NCBI GenBank assembly: GCA_025350705.1
Contig: JANXXH010000013.1
Location: 1-32,049 of the forward strand
DNA: 32,049 bases
Source of the DNA: Gallionella sp.
Lineage (GTDB): Bacteria > Pseudomonadota > Gammaproteobacteria > Burkholderiales > Gallionellaceae
Reading direction: 5' to 3'
Shown: positions 24,092 through 32,049 of the stretch, piece after piece
How the letters are laid out: each line of letters begins with the position of its first letter
How positions within the stretch are numbered: the stretch's first letter is position 1
Program-made: the position numbers and the translations under genes
The notes under the pieces: model-generated
Told to the model about the DNA's origin: nothing
What the model saw: only the letters and a program-made list of their open reading frames with translations
Database searches by the model: none

Positions 24092-24598
24092 TTACTGCCT
24101 TTTTTTCAGAGTCACCTCCCATGCTTTCAGCTTCTGCTCATATCGCATAGCCGCGTTCGCAGGGCTGGTTGAAGGCAGGCGATGATAATACTGGGATTTG
24201 TTTTCGAGCGATGGCAGCACATATTTACGGAAGCATTTTTCGGCCATAGCCCCGTTGAAAAATACCTGAGTGATGTGCGGATGCTTAAGGAAGAATGACG
24301 CGAAATCGTTAGCGCAGATCGAGTCCGCATCGATATCGGCATCCATGCTGCTGTGCCGTGTGCATGTAGCGAGCACATCCCAGAGCGCGATACCGGAAGA
24401 CTTCAATATTTGAGTTCGTGTTTCGTATGGCAGCGTAGCCGCAGCGCCAATCAGATCGCCCATGATAGGCCAGAAGCTGTTGCGGGCATGCGCATAATAT
24501 TGCCCGGCCCGCAGTGATTCCTTGCCCGGCATGCTGCCGAGGATCAGCGTATGCGAAGTTGGACTTTCGATTGGCGGAAAGGATTGGATATGTGCCAT
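24092..24598 (-). CDS. Family 6-like (hypoxanthine) DNA glycosylase
   Basis: This 168-residue member of the uracil-DNA-glycosylase superfamily starts at the ATG at 24598 (MAHIQSFPPIE). Key motifs are LILGSMPGKESLRAGQYYAHARNSFWPIM (about residues 19-47), containing the GSxPG motif and HARNSFW, a mid-protein ALWDVLATC, VFFNGAMAEKCF, and the C-terminal STSPAN. This set is typical of the family that removes hypoxanthine (deaminated adenine) from DNA, so deoxyinosine is the likely substrate. It should act in base-excision repair in the cytoplasm. No Shine-Dalgarno is visible before this start; a longer frame exists upstream but does not match the family. Confidence 0.85.
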   Translation of the reverse strand: MAHIQSFPPIESPTSHTLILGSMPGKESLRAGQYYAHARNSFWPIMGDLIGAAATLPYETRTQILKSSGIALWDVLATCTRHSSMDADIDADSICANDFASFFLKHPHITQVFFNGAMAEKCFRKYVLPSLENKSQYYHRLPSTSPANAAMRYEQKLKAWEVTLKKRQ

Positions 24599-24700
24599 GT
24601 TTATTTTGGAGTGCGGAGACGCGTTCACCCGCAAGGGGTACGCCGTGGTTGTAAGGGGCTGAAGCACCAACAACATACGCAGGCCGCACTCCATATTAGA

Positions 24701-25333
24701 TTACAGATGCTGCACAAACCAATCTGCCGCGCTGAGCGCCGCTTGTTGCAGCGTGCCGGGTTCCTCGAACAAGTGGGTTGCACCGGGAATCAGCATGAGT
24801 TTCTTCTCGCAGTTCAGCAGCGCATCGGCCTGCTGGTTCAGTTCGATCACGCCGTAGTCATCGCCGCCGACGATCATCAGGGTTGGTGCAGTCACTTGGC
24901 GCAGCGCGACAGCTCCGGCGAGGTCGGGTCGGCCGCCGCGCGATACGACAGCCGAGATTTTATTTTTCATTTTTGCGGCGGCCTGCAACGCTGCCGCCGC
25001 ACCGGTGCTGGCACCGAAATAGCCCAAGTTCAGTGCTTGCGTGTTCGGATTGCTTTGCAGCCATGCGGTCGCCGCGAGCAGACGTTGCGTGAGCAGCGCG
25101 ATGTCGAAGCGCGTCTCGTAATTCTGATCTTCTGCGCGTGTCAGCAGATCGAACAGCAACGTGGCTATACCGTGCTGCTGCAGCACTTCGGCGACATAGG
25201 TGTTGCGCGGGCTGAAGCGGCTGCTGCCGCTGCCGTGGGCGAACAGCACTACGCCTTTTGCGGATGGCGGCAGTACCAGCTCACCTTCCAGCGAGACGTG
25301 CCCGGCGGGAATCGTGACAGGCAGATGTGACAT
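24701..25333 (-). CDS. Dienelactone-hydrolase-like alpha/beta hydrolase
   Basis: This 210-residue cytoplasmic alpha/beta hydrolase starts at the ATG at 25333, with GGAG upstream. It has LFAHGSGSSRFSPRN (oxyanion-hole region, about residues 31-45), the nucleophile elbow GASTG, LMIVGGDDYGVIELN (catalytic Asp region) and IPGATHLFEEPG (catalytic His). This set is common in small proteobacterial hydrolases often found next to phosphoribosyltransferase genes; no such domain is present here. The substrate is unknown. It is the last gene of a minus-strand series downstream of the AmmeMemoRadiSam operon, separated from the small peptide gene by 108 bp. Confidence 0.85.
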   Translation of the reverse strand: MSHLPVTIPAGHVSLEGELVLPPSAKGVVLFAHGSGSSRFSPRNTYVAEVLQQHGIATLLFDLLTRAEDQNYETRFDIALLTQRLLAATAWLQSNPNTQALNLGYFGASTGAAAALQAAAKMKNKISAVVSRGGRPDLAGAVALRQVTAPTLMIVGGDDYGVIELNQQADALLNCEKKLMLIPGATHLFEEPGTLQQAALSAADWFVQHL

Positions 25334-25441
25334 GTTTTCACTCCTCACAAAATACAAACCAGACCCGCCGACTCGTCAGGCATAGGCCGTGAGAACATGG
25401 CGGTGTGCCATGCGTACACTGTTTAATCGCTGTTCGGGCAA

Positions 25442-25531
25442 TCAATGTCCCGGGAAAAAAACAAGGCCAAGTAAGCCGAGAGCCAAAATAATCACGATGA
25501 AAGTCAGGATGCTACGCCAGATGCTGCTCAT
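25442..25531 (-). CDS. 29-residue membrane peptide
   Basis: This is a short open frame with a strong ribosome binding site: AAGGAG lies 6 bp before the ATG at 25531. The product begins MSSIWRSILTF, continues as a hydrophobic helix (IVIILALGLLGLVFF) and ends PGH. It is one transmembrane segment with a basic N-terminal side, so N-in/C-out orientation is likely. The frame starts 40 bp after the stop of the radical SAM gene amrS and is probably co-transcribed with it. No family was recognised. A chance open frame of 30 codons with this ribosome site and helix is unlikely but possible. Confidence 0.6.
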   Translation of the reverse strand: MSSIWRSILTFIVIILALGLLGLVFFPGH

Positions 25532-25571
25532 GATCTTCTCCTTTTTAAAATGGGCTGCTCGCCCTGCGTAA

Positions 25572-26666
25572 TTATCTTCCCGCCATGACAATAGGAATGC
25601 GCTGCCTGCCGAACTGTCCGGCGAACTTTTCGAAGCGTCCGGCGATTTGGGCATGGCAGTCCGGGCAATGGCCGTCGGGGGTGAGGCGGTATTGTTCGAT
25701 CTCATACCAGTCGCGCACGATCAGGGCGCTGTCGCATGACGGGCAATGAGTGGTATCCCCTTCGCGGTTATGCACGTTGCCGGTATAGACATACTGCATC
25801 CCCGCAGCAAGGGCGATGTTGCGCGCTTTTACCAAAGTCACAGGCGGAGTGGCGGGGACGCCGGTCATTTTGTAGTCGGGATGAAATGCGCTGAAGTGCA
25901 GCGGCACATCCACGCCGAGTTCCTTGACGAGCCAATCACTCATCTTGGTTAGCTCTTCTTCCGAATCGTTGAGGCCGGGAATCAGCAGTGTGGTGATCTC
26001 GAACCATACCTCGGTTTCATGTTTCAGATATTTCAGCGTGTCCAGCACCGGTCGCAAATGCGAGCCGGTCTGCTTGACGTAGAACTCGTCGGTGAAGGCT
26101 TTCAGGTCGACGTTGGCGGCGTCCATCTTGGCGTAGAAATCGCGGCGCGGTTGGTCGTGCATATACCCCGCCGTGACAGCCACGGTCTTGATGCCTCGCT
26201 CGTGGCAGGCGTCGGCTACGTCCATCGCATATTCGGCGAAGATCACCGGGTCGTTATAGGTGAACGCTACGCTTTTGCAGCCCAGACGCTCCGCGCTGCG
26301 CGCGATGGCTTCCGGGGTGGCCTGATCGGCGAGCTTGTCGAAGTTGCGTGATTTGGAAATGTCCCAGTTCTGGCAGAATTTGCAGGCGAGGTTGCAGCCC
26401 GCAGTGCCGAACGACAGCACACTGCTGCCGGGATAAAAATGGTTGAGCGGTTTTTTCTCGATCGGGTCTACGCAAAAACCCGAGGAGCGGCCATAGGTGG
26501 TGAGCACCATCGCATCATTGACGCGCCCGCGCACGAAGCACGCGCCGCGCTGTCCATCGTGCAGCTTGCAGTCGCGCGGACACAGGTCGCACTGGATACG
26601 CCCGTCATCCAGCTTGTGCCAGTATTTGGCGGGATAGCGTTCGGCGATGCTGATTGGCTCATCCAT
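25572..26666 (-). CDS. amrS: AmmeMemoRadiSam system radical SAM enzyme
   Basis: This 364-residue radical SAM enzyme has an N-terminal Cys-rich region, CDLCPRDCKLHDGQRGACFVRG (residues 26-47), then the cluster motif GCNLACKFCQNW (Cx3Cx2C), FTYNDPVIFAEY, KTVAVTAGYMHD, VDLKAFTDEFY, WFEITTLLIPGLND and FSAFHPDYKM. Two more CxxC pairs near the C-terminus (HCPSCDSALIV, HCPDCHAQIAG) may bind zinc. It resembles pyruvate-formate-lyase-activating enzymes and is the third member of the AMMECR1/MEMO1 system, whose chemistry is unknown. AAGGAG lies 7 bp before the ATG. It follows amrA by 52 bp. Confidence 0.93.
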   Translation of the reverse strand: MDEPISIAERYPAKYWHKLDDGRIQCDLCPRDCKLHDGQRGACFVRGRVNDAMVLTTYGRSSGFCVDPIEKKPLNHFYPGSSVLSFGTAGCNLACKFCQNWDISKSRNFDKLADQATPEAIARSAERLGCKSVAFTYNDPVIFAEYAMDVADACHERGIKTVAVTAGYMHDQPRRDFYAKMDAANVDLKAFTDEFYVKQTGSHLRPVLDTLKYLKHETEVWFEITTLLIPGLNDSEEELTKMSDWLVKELGVDVPLHFSAFHPDYKMTGVPATPPVTLVKARNIALAAGMQYVYTGNVHNREGDTTHCPSCDSALIVRDWYEIEQYRLTPDGHCPDCHAQIAGRFEKFAGQFGRQRIPIVMAGR

Positions 26667-26718
26667 GTTAGCGCTCCTTGGTGTGTCCGGTTATAACCAG
26701 CGACTTGGCGAGTGTTGT

Positions 26719-27342
26719 TTACTCGCCTAGTCGAATGGCTAGTGGTTCCTTCAAAAGTTTGTCGGACTCGCTCCATTTGGTCACGGTATAGCGCGATAGT
26801 TTCACTTCTTCCGCCCAGAAATCTTCGGGCAGCCCGGCCTTGCGCCTGAGCATCGCGAGAAAATCCCGCGGCTGGGCGAGGTTCTCCCATACCTGTGGCA
26901 GGAAAGTGCTGCGGTACGAGCCATATTCGAACACGATACCGTCCACGCCGGGGCGCAGTTGCGCCAGCGCATCGGCCTCGTCTCTAACTTCCATCGCCTG
27001 GGTAGTCGAGAGCAGCGAGATTTCGACGGTGGTGATGTCGAGTTCCTCCACACTCAACGGCGTAAAACGCGGGTCGCGCATTGCGGCGGACACGGCGTTT
27101 CTTTTGACGTCAGCGAGCAATGGCCGGTGCGCCTGCAGCGTGCCGATGCAACCGCGCAACTCGCCGAATTGCGTGAGCGTGACAAAACACGCGCCATGAT
27201 CGGCGAGCCAATGTGCGGATTCGTCCGCCTTGTACGAAAGCTTCAAGGCGCTGGAGATCGCGGCACGCGCAATCGGCAGTAACACTACACCTCTTTCGAT
27301 TTCACCCCGTTCAATTTCACCTTTGGCATCTTGCATGTTCAT
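26719..27342 (-). CDS. amrA: AmmeMemoRadiSam system protein A (AMMECR1-like)
   Basis: This 207-residue AMMECR1-domain protein has the family hallmark ELRGCIGTLQAHRPL (about residues 61-75), then NAVSAAMRDPRF and PLSVEELDITTVEISLLS, with the C-terminal WAEEVKLSRYTV. The human homologue is an Alport-associated gene product; no enzyme activity has been proved. The N-terminus carries a tandem pair, GEIER-GEIER, from a 15-bp duplication (about 27289-27320). The ATG at 27342 has AGGAG only 2-3 bp upstream; the ATG at 27336 (second Met) has better spacing and may be the true start. It lies 12 bp after the amrB stop, so translation is probably coupled. Confidence 0.93.
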   Translation of the reverse strand: MNMQDAKGEIERGEIERGVVLLPIARAAISSALKLSYKADESAHWLADHGACFVTLTQFGELRGCIGTLQAHRPLLADVKRNAVSAAMRDPRFTPLSVEELDITTVEISLLSTTQAMEVRDEADALAQLRPGVDGIVFEYGSYRSTFLPQVWENLAQPRDFLAMLRRKAGLPEDFWAEEVKLSRYTVTKWSESDKLLKEPLAIRLGE

Positions 27343-27354
27343 GACTCCTGTAAT

Positions 27355-28146
27355 CTAAATTGCTGCGGTAAATGCAAATGCCGCATACCCCACTACTTGC
27401 TCATGAGACCCGGCCGTGTCGCCGGAGTTGCGCAGATCGAGCAAATGTGGGACTAGATGGTGTTTCTGAGCCGCGACGATCAGGCCGCTGATCGGTGTGC
27501 CGCCGCACGCTTGATCGTGCGCGATGGGTTGGCGCAGCTTCAGGATGGACTGCGCGGTCTCATTATCCACGCGCTGCGCGGTGGCGTAGGGCAAGTAGTG
27601 CGAGAGGTCAGAGCTGATCACGATCAGTGTTTCCTCGCCGCCCCACACCGTCTCCAGCACTTCGGCAACTTCGTCGGCGGTCGCCATGCCGACTGCCAGT
27701 GGCAGCAAAGTGAAATCAGATAATATGCTTTGTAAAAACGGCAGTTGCACTTCCAGCGAGTGTTCCAGCGCATGTGCCTGCGTGCTGATGCCGACTTGCG
27801 GCAGATGGGCGATGGCGCGAGCGCCAGCAGCGTCCAGCATCACGCGTCCGAGCGGCGTGTCGAACGCATCCACACCGGGCAATGCCAAGCCACGCACCGC
27901 GACGCGATGCGTGGGGCCGAGCAGCACCACGCGGCGGATACGCGCCGCGATCGGCAGCAGCGTGGCGTAGGCAGTTGCGGCGATCGCGCCGGAATAGATG
28001 TAACCGGCGTGTGGCGCGATCAGTGCTTTGGGAATCAGCTCGTGCGTGCGTGCGTCAGCCAACAGCAGTTGCACATCTTGCGCAAGCTTCCGAGTATCGG
28101 CGGGGTAGAACATGCCTGCAACGGCAGGCGGACGGACGTTGGACAT
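27355..28146 (-). CDS. amrB: AmmeMemoRadiSam system protein B (MEMO1-like)
   Basis: This is a 263-residue MEMO-fold protein related to class III extradiol dioxygenases. Motifs are RPPAVAGMFYP at the start, APHAGYIYSGAIAA (metal-type His), VVLLGPTHR, HALEHSLEVQLPFL, VISSDLSHYLPY and QACGGTPISGL. The human MEMO1 protein binds metal ions (iron or copper) and the fold keeps the dioxygenase-type ligands, but the bacterial reaction is unknown. It is the first gene of the operon amrB-amrA-amrS. GAGAGG lies 6 bp before the ATG. The 105 bp upstream, to 28251, contain no gene. Confidence 0.94.
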   Translation of the reverse strand: MSNVRPPAVAGMFYPADTRKLAQDVQLLLADARTHELIPKALIAPHAGYIYSGAIAATAYATLLPIAARIRRVVLLGPTHRVAVRGLALPGVDAFDTPLGRVMLDAAGARAIAHLPQVGISTQAHALEHSLEVQLPFLQSILSDFTLLPLAVGMATADEVAEVLETVWGGEETLIVISSDLSHYLPYATAQRVDNETAQSILKLRQPIAHDQACGGTPISGLIVAAQKHHLVPHLLDLRNSGDTAGSHEQVVGYAAFAFTAAI

Positions 28147-28251
28147 GGCGGCCTCTCATTGAGCAATGCGAGTTAAATGAGGGCGTATAAGGAAGTTTCA
28201 AGACTGATTTAGTCGCCTACTTTTATATTTGAAGCTGACCCTTGAGTCTTG

Positions 28252-28587
28252 CTAATGAAGAGCGCAATAGTTAAGAGGCCTGTCGTCGCGATACGGGGAA
28301 AATACTTGCAGATTCCACTGGCCGGCGAGGTTGGCTGTCAGTGGTTTCATCCTGTTTGCGATATCCATACATAGCATCCTTGCCTTCTCGTCGTCATTGC
28401 TGTCGAACGTGATACCCACCGTCCTGTCCAGATTGCTGACAATGCATTTCTGGGTGAGGCCGGTGTCTAGTATGGCTGCGCACAATTTATTCGTCTTGTC
28501 CGTCGCGACCGGCGGAGTGTCAGATTTTCCGCATCCGGCGAGCATTGCGGACAGGGCGAGTACGAGTAGTACAACGGTATTTTTCAA
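28252..28587 (-). CDS. Small lipoprotein of unknown function
   Basis: This 111-residue predicted lipoprotein has signal MKNTVVLLVLALSAMLAGC, with Cys19 in lipobox LAGC. The mature part contains four Cys (LCAAIL, QKCIV, MLCMDI, NYCALH) that could form two disulfides. The start codon is TTG at 28587; the next in-frame ATG would remove most of the signal peptide. No clear ribosome binding site precedes it, but it begins 23 bp after the malate dehydrogenase stop, so translation may be coupled. No family was recognised. Confidence 0.65.
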   Translation of the reverse strand: MKNTVVLLVLALSAMLAGCGKSDTPPVATDKTNKLCAAILDTGLTQKCIVSNLDRTVGITFDSNDDEKARMLCMDIANRMKPLTANLAGQWNLQVFSPYRDDRPLNYCALH

Positions 28588-28610
28588 TCCGAATTTCGGT
28601 TTGTTGTTTC

Positions 28611-29594
28611 TTACCCCAGCAACTGCTTTACATGATCGCGTTCGTCGAGCAATTCCTGATGGCTATCTTTCATATGCTTGCGACCCAGTTCGCTGATCGG
28701 AAGTCCCTGCACGATGGTGAAATGGCCGTGTTTGCAGGTGACGGGGAAGCCGTAGATCACGCCTTCGGGGATGTCGTAGCTGCCGTCGGAGGGCACGCTC
28801 ATCGTGACCCAGTCGTTGTGGTGCGAGCTGAGCATCCAGTCGTGCATGTGCGAGACGGCTGAGTTGGCGGCGCTCGCGGCACTCGATAAGCCGCGCGCTT
28901 CGATTACGGCCGCGCCGCGCTTTTGCACGGTGGGGATGAATTCACGTTCGACCCAATCCTGATCGGGCAGGATTTCACGCACCATCCGGCCGCGTATCTC
29001 GGCGTGGTCGAGGTCGGGATATTGCGTGCCGGAATGATTGCCCCACACGACCATCTTTTTGATGTCGCGGATCGGCTGGAATAATTTGAGCGCTACCTGC
29101 GCGATCGCACGGTTGTGGTCGAGGCGCATCATCGCGGTGAAGTTGCGCGGGTCCAGGTCGGGCGCATTCTTCATCGCGATCAGCGCGTTGGTGTTGGCGG
29201 GGTTGCCTACCACCAATACCTTGACATGGCGCGCGGCATATTCGTTGAGCAACTTGCCCTGCGCGGAGAAGATCGCGCCGTTGGCCTCGATCAAGTCCTT
29301 GCGCTCCATGCCCTTGCTGCGCGGGCGCGCGCCAATCAGCATGGCGATCTCGGTATCCTTGAAAGCGACCTTGGGGTCGTCGGTGATGATGACTTGTTGC
29401 AGCAAAGGAAAGGCGCAATCCTCCAGTTCCATAGCCACGCCGCGCAACATGGGCTGCGCCTGCGGCAGGTCCAGCAATTGCAGGATGATGGGTTGCTCTC
29501 GTCCCAGCATGTCGCCGTTGGAGATGCGGAACAGTGTGGCGTAGCCGATCTGTCCTGCGGCTCCGGTGATGGTGATGCGGATGGGTGCTTTCAT
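28611..29594 (-). CDS. mdh: Malate dehydrogenase
   Basis: This 327-residue enzyme interconverts malate and oxaloacetate with NAD in the TCA cycle. The dinucleotide motif GAAGQIGYA is at residues 11-19. Substrate-binding Arg lies in [25 protein letters not shown] is the NAD/substrate loop, MRLDHNRA carries the catalytic Asp-region residues, and [11 protein letters not shown] carries the catalytic His. Length and sequence match the cytosolic-type MDH common in Betaproteobacteria. TGAGG lies upstream of the ATG. The 346-bp region between it and the divergent cytochrome gene (29595-29940) holds no other recognisable gene and must carry both promoters. Confidence 0.97.
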   Translation of the reverse strand: MKAPIRITITGAAGQIGYATLFRISNGDMLGREQPIILQLLDLPQAQPMLRGVAMELEDCAFPLLQQVIITDDPKVAFKDTEIAMLIGARPRSKGMERKDLIEANGAIFSAQGKLLNEYAARHVKVLVVGNPANTNALIAMKNAPDLDPRNFTAMMRLDHNRAIAQVALKLFQPIRDIKKMVVWGNHSGTQYPDLDHAEIRGRMVREILPDQDWVEREFIPTVQKRGAAVIEARGLSSAASAANSAVSHMHDWMLSSHHNDWVTMSVPSDGSYDIPEGVIYGFPVTCKHGHFTIVQGLPISELGRKHMKDSHQELLDERDHVKQLLG

Positions 29595-29940
29595 AATGGC
29601 CTCATGTTGATCAACGGTCTCGGCATAATAATTCTTTTATTGGGCTTCTGCACAACGAACGCGCCGCGAGAATAAACTGTTGGGGGTTGCAGCATATGAT
29701 TTGTCAGGTTTAACTTAGGTCCCCAATGTAGTTCAGGTTCATTGTAACTTTCTTCGGGGGTGCGTCAAGCGGTGGGTTTGATCAACCGAAGGTCATGCAA
29801 AGTGTTAGGATTGAAGTGCTCGTATACAGTAATATTCGGGGAAGGTTGTTACACCAAGCCGCTACTTGCTGTTGTATTTTGGACTCGTATCCGCAGCCAT
29901 TTTTGGCATATTTGATCAATATTTTTTTGAAGAGGAAGGC
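29595..29940. other. Gene-free divergent regulatory region
   Basis: No gene was found between mdh (minus) and the cytochrome gene (plus). A short frame begins upstream of the cytochrome at 29866, but the product starts more sensibly at 29941. Its AT-rich stretch (29880-29930, with long T runs) is a plausible promoter or protein-binding zone. No strong box pair was identified. Confidence 0.5.
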
Positions 29941-30594
29941 ATGTCCCGCAAGCGAATGAATATCATGACTGGTTTGGCCGTCATATGGCTCACGGGCACG
30001 GCCGCATACGCAGTCGAGGAACATCATGGTGATGACCCGGCTGAGGTTGCTCAGCGCATCGGTACTGGCGACCCGGTCGCAGGCAAGACAAAATCTTTGA
30101 TATGCCAAGCCTGTCATGGAAAAGACGGTAACTCCGAAACACCTGATTGTCCCAAGCTCGCCGGGCAATATGCCGCTTATATCCGAAAGGAGATCAAGGA
30201 TTTCCAGTCCGGCTCACGTAGAGACCCTACGATGACTGACATAGCCCTCAGATTGACAAACGAACAGGATTTGCTCGACATCGCAGCCTATTTCGCAAGC
30301 CAGGATAAAATGAAAGGTAGCAACGTGTTGGCGAAAAATGAAGCTGGCAGGAAACGGTTCACGGGTGGAAATGGCTGCCAAACTTGCCATGGGATAAATG
30401 GAAAAGGTTTGGCGCCCAATAATCCCAGGGCTCCTGTGATAGGCGGCCAGCATAAAAGTTATCTGGTAAAGCAACTTAAGGATTTCAGGAGCGACGCTCG
30501 TACCAACGAGTCTACCGGCATGATGGGCATGATCGCCGATTTGATGTCCGATGCGCAGATGGAAGAAGTGGCGAGCTATGAATCAGGATTGTAA
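29941..30594 (+). CDS. Dihaem cytochrome c (c4-like)
   Basis: This is a 217-residue periplasmic dihaem cytochrome. The signal peptide (MTGLAVIWLTGTAAYA) ends before EEHHGDD. Haem motifs are CQACH (residues 55-59) and CQTCH (146-150), each followed by GKDG or GINGKG. The two halves have the same order: CxxCH, GQxxAYIRKEIKDFQSG with a Met-bearing segment PTMTDIA (Met98), then GGQHKSYLVKQLKDFRSD and TGMMGMIAD (distal Met). This duplicated c4-type layout carries electrons between membrane complexes. The ATG at 29941 has GAGGAAGG upstream; the longer frame from 29866 was rejected. Confidence 0.9.
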   Translation: MSRKRMNIMTGLAVIWLTGTAAYAVEEHHGDDPAEVAQRIGTGDPVAGKTKSLICQACHGKDGNSETPDCPKLAGQYAAYIRKEIKDFQSGSRRDPTMTDIALRLTNEQDLLDIAAYFASQDKMKGSNVLAKNEAGRKRFTGGNGCQTCHGINGKGLAPNNPRAPVIGGQHKSYLVKQLKDFRSDARTNESTGMMGMIADLMSDAQMEEVASYESGL

Positions 30595-30656
30595 CGTTAC
30601 CGGTTAAGGATTTAACTTATTCGGTTCTGGCTGGCTATTGAATAGATATTCTGTAG

Positions 30657-31472
30657 TTAAAACGGTACATCGCCAGCCACACGCCATGTCACAAAGACCG
30701 CGCCAGCCACGAAGACGAATGCCAACATCGTGAGAAGCAAACCTTGTATCCTGGGTGATTGCCTGGGAAGCGGCATCAGCCAGGCTGCCAGTGGAATAGC
30801 AGCCAGGATGGGCAACGCGTACCACGGAAGTTTTGCACTCAGCACAGCAACGCACCCGGTCAGACCTGCAATCAATGCGAGCGGCAAAGTGAAGGTGCGA
30901 CCGGCGGGGAGCGTATGGTTGCTGGCCATCTGGATCAACAGGTGCGCAGATGCGGCAGATCCCAGCGCCAATCCGAATTGGCCGAGCAGGGCAGACGCGC
31001 CGACCAGTGCTGCGGCACCGGTGCCTATGCCCAGTGCGGTAGCGGCACTTGCGGCGCGCAGCGGTTCATGTTCAAGTTTGTCCATGATACCAACCAGAAT
31101 CGCGACATAAGCCGCACAACCCGCGCCCCACAGCAATACTGTTTGGGGCGCTTGTTGCTGGAGAATACGTTGTGCCGTCCAAATAGCGGCCGCGCCCCCG
31201 AGCACGGGAAGCAGCCAGTTAAGCCAGCGAGCTTGCAATAAAGTGAGCAACAGGGCGAGCAATGCGCTGAGCCAACCCAATAGAACAATTTTTTGCGAGG
31301 CGGAGACCGGCGTAATGGTGAAGTTGCTGGCCATGTATATGGTGATGGCAAATCCGGCGATGATGGCCAAGCCGCTCAACCTGATGCGCTGCAACAACTC
31401 GGCAGTGAAGAGCGCGACCAGGAAAGGGGCCAGGCCGGCTTGTACGGCAGGGTGATTGAGCAGTTCTCGCAA
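30657..31472 (-). CDS. Multi-pass inner-membrane protein
   Basis: This 271-residue protein is almost entirely hydrophobic, with about eight to nine membrane segments (for example PFLVALFTAELLQ, LAIIAGFAITIYMA, VLLGWLSALLALLLTLL, TVLLWGAGCAAYVAILVGIM, ALGIGTGAAALVGASALL, LPLALIAGLTGCVAVL and LLLTMLAFVFVAGAVFVTW). No family was recognised. The start codon chosen is TTG at 31472, because GGAGG lies 5 bp upstream and the product then begins close to the first membrane segment; the frame is open to 31595 but has no ribosome site there. It is divergent from htpX and converges on the cytochrome gene. Confidence 0.7.
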   Translation of the reverse strand: MRELLNHPAVQAGLAPFLVALFTAELLQRIRLSGLAIIAGFAITIYMASNFTITPVSASQKIVLLGWLSALLALLLTLLQARWLNWLLPVLGGAAAIWTAQRILQQQAPQTVLLWGAGCAAYVAILVGIMDKLEHEPLRAASAATALGIGTGAAALVGASALLGQFGLALGSAASAHLLIQMASNHTLPAGRTFTLPLALIAGLTGCVAVLSAKLPWYALPILAAIPLAAWLMPLPRQSPRIQGLLLTMLAFVFVAGAVFVTWRVAGDVPF

Positions 31473-31636
31473 CTTGACCTCCGGCAGACCATTGAAAGGC
31501 GGCGAGTTTACCACTGGTGAACCAGTTCTTGAAATTTGAAGATGTGCCCCCAACATACGCGAGGCAGGTGACAGCGATGGTAGACTGCACTGCACATATT
31601 GTTACTGGGCATTTTGACATTGGAGGCGATAAGTTC

Positions 31637-32049
31637 ATGAAGAGAATATTTTTGTTTATTGTGACCAACCTTGCCGTGGTGTTCGTGATCAACATCACCT
31701 TGCGCTTGCTCGGCGTGGATCGCTGGTTGAATGAAACCGGCGGGATCAACTTCACCGCGTTACTGGTGTTGTCTGCCGTGATCGGCTTTGCCGGTTCGCT
31801 GGTTTCGCTGGCCATGTCCAAGTGGTCTGCCAAACGCATGGTGGGTGCGCAGGTCATCGAAAACCCGAGCGATCCGACCGAGCGCTGGCTGGTCGATACA
31901 GTACGCAGACAAGCACAGGCTGCCGGGATCGGCATGCCTGAAGTGGCGATATACGACTCGCCTGATGTGAATGCGTTTGCTACCGGCTGGAATCGCAATG
32001 ATGCATTGGTGGCAGTGAGCAGCGGATTGTTGCAGCAAATGAGCAAGGA
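31637..32049 (+). CDS. htpX: Membrane protease HtpX, 3' end missing
   Basis: The first 137 codons of an M48 zinc metalloprotease of the inner membrane, involved in quality control of membrane proteins, often under heat-shock control. Two membrane segments are visible (about residues 4-22, [19 protein letters not shown]; and 38-58, [22 protein letters not shown]), followed by [30 protein letters not shown] and [19 protein letters not shown], a classic HtpX/M48 stretch. The catalytic HExxH lies beyond the window end. GGAGG lies upstream of the ATG. The shared spacer 31473-31636 separates it from the divergent membrane protein gene. Confidence 0.95.
   Translation, partial: MKRIFLFIVTNLAVVFVINITLRLLGVDRWLNETGGINFTALLVLSAVIGFAGSLVSLAMSKWSAKRMVGAQVIENPSDPTERWLVDTVRRQAQAAGIGMPEVAIYDSPDVNAFATGWNRNDALVAVSSGLLQQMSK

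Noticed and set aside
1..32049. CRISPR array, prophage or tRNA gene
   Set aside because: No regular spaced repeats, phage structural genes or tRNA cloverleafs were found on reading both strands; the only tRNA-like structure is tmRNA.

Overview
The window looks like a chromosomal segment of a Betaproteobacterium, most likely a Gallionellaceae/Nitrosomonadales relative. The signs are the tmRNA tag ANDEKYALAA, a 327-residue malate dehydrogenase, a c4-like dihaem cytochrome, a FecR-domain surface protein and moderately high GC. This placement is an inference from gene content and was not tested by any search.

Layout. (1) 1-3241: the 3' part of a MmeI-type DNA methyltransferase gene whose start lies before the window, carrying two short palindromic repeats inserted in frame; then a phosphoglycolate-phosphatase-like HAD gene. 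(2) 3274-3893: tmRNA (ssrA) with a very long perfect terminator hairpin, then a hairpin-rich spacer ending in what looks like a degenerate copy of the tmRNA 3' end and terminator. (3) 3904-7401: a lipoprotein, a FecR protein with three 35-residue repeats, and two coupled cell-wall hydrolases (amidase and M23 peptidase). (4) 7595-10301 (minus): an unassigned B12-type radical SAM enzyme with a Cx4Cx2C cluster motif, a 24-bp perfect palindrome, a small helical protein and a DUF1289 protein. (5) 10427-11149: a complete 723-bp IS1595-type insertion sequence directly upstream of a PQQ-type sugar dehydrogenase gene. (6) 12459-14071: a DUF3820 gene, a lipoprotein alpha/beta hydrolase and a decayed second DUF3820 copy. 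(7) 14073-18589 (minus): a beta-lactamase-fold serine hydrolase with a membrane tail, a RimK-like ATP-grasp ligase, and an SDR gene paired with a DUF2269 gene that has an in-frame TGA at an expected Cys codon. (8) 18824-21765: a small beta-barrel protein and a two-gene unit of a multi-pass membrane protein plus a vWA-like lipoprotein. (9) 21960-25333: ChaN-like protein, topoisomerase IB, a DNA glycosylase and an alpha/beta hydrolase. (10) 25442-28146 (minus): an AmmeMemoRadiSam operon (amrB, amrA, amrS) followed by an unannotated 29-residue membrane peptide with a strong ribosome binding site. (11) 28252-32049: a lipoprotein and malate dehydrogenase, a dihaem cytochrome c, a membrane protein, and the start of htpX running off the window.

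Most of the segment is ordinary housekeeping and envelope biology. The parts that deserve attention are the repeats turned into protein in the methyltransferase, the duplicated tmRNA end, the UGA in the DUF2269 gene, the vWA/membrane pair, the orphan B12 radical SAM enzyme and the small peptide attached to the AmmeMemoRadiSam operon. No CRISPR array, prophage or tRNA gene was seen.
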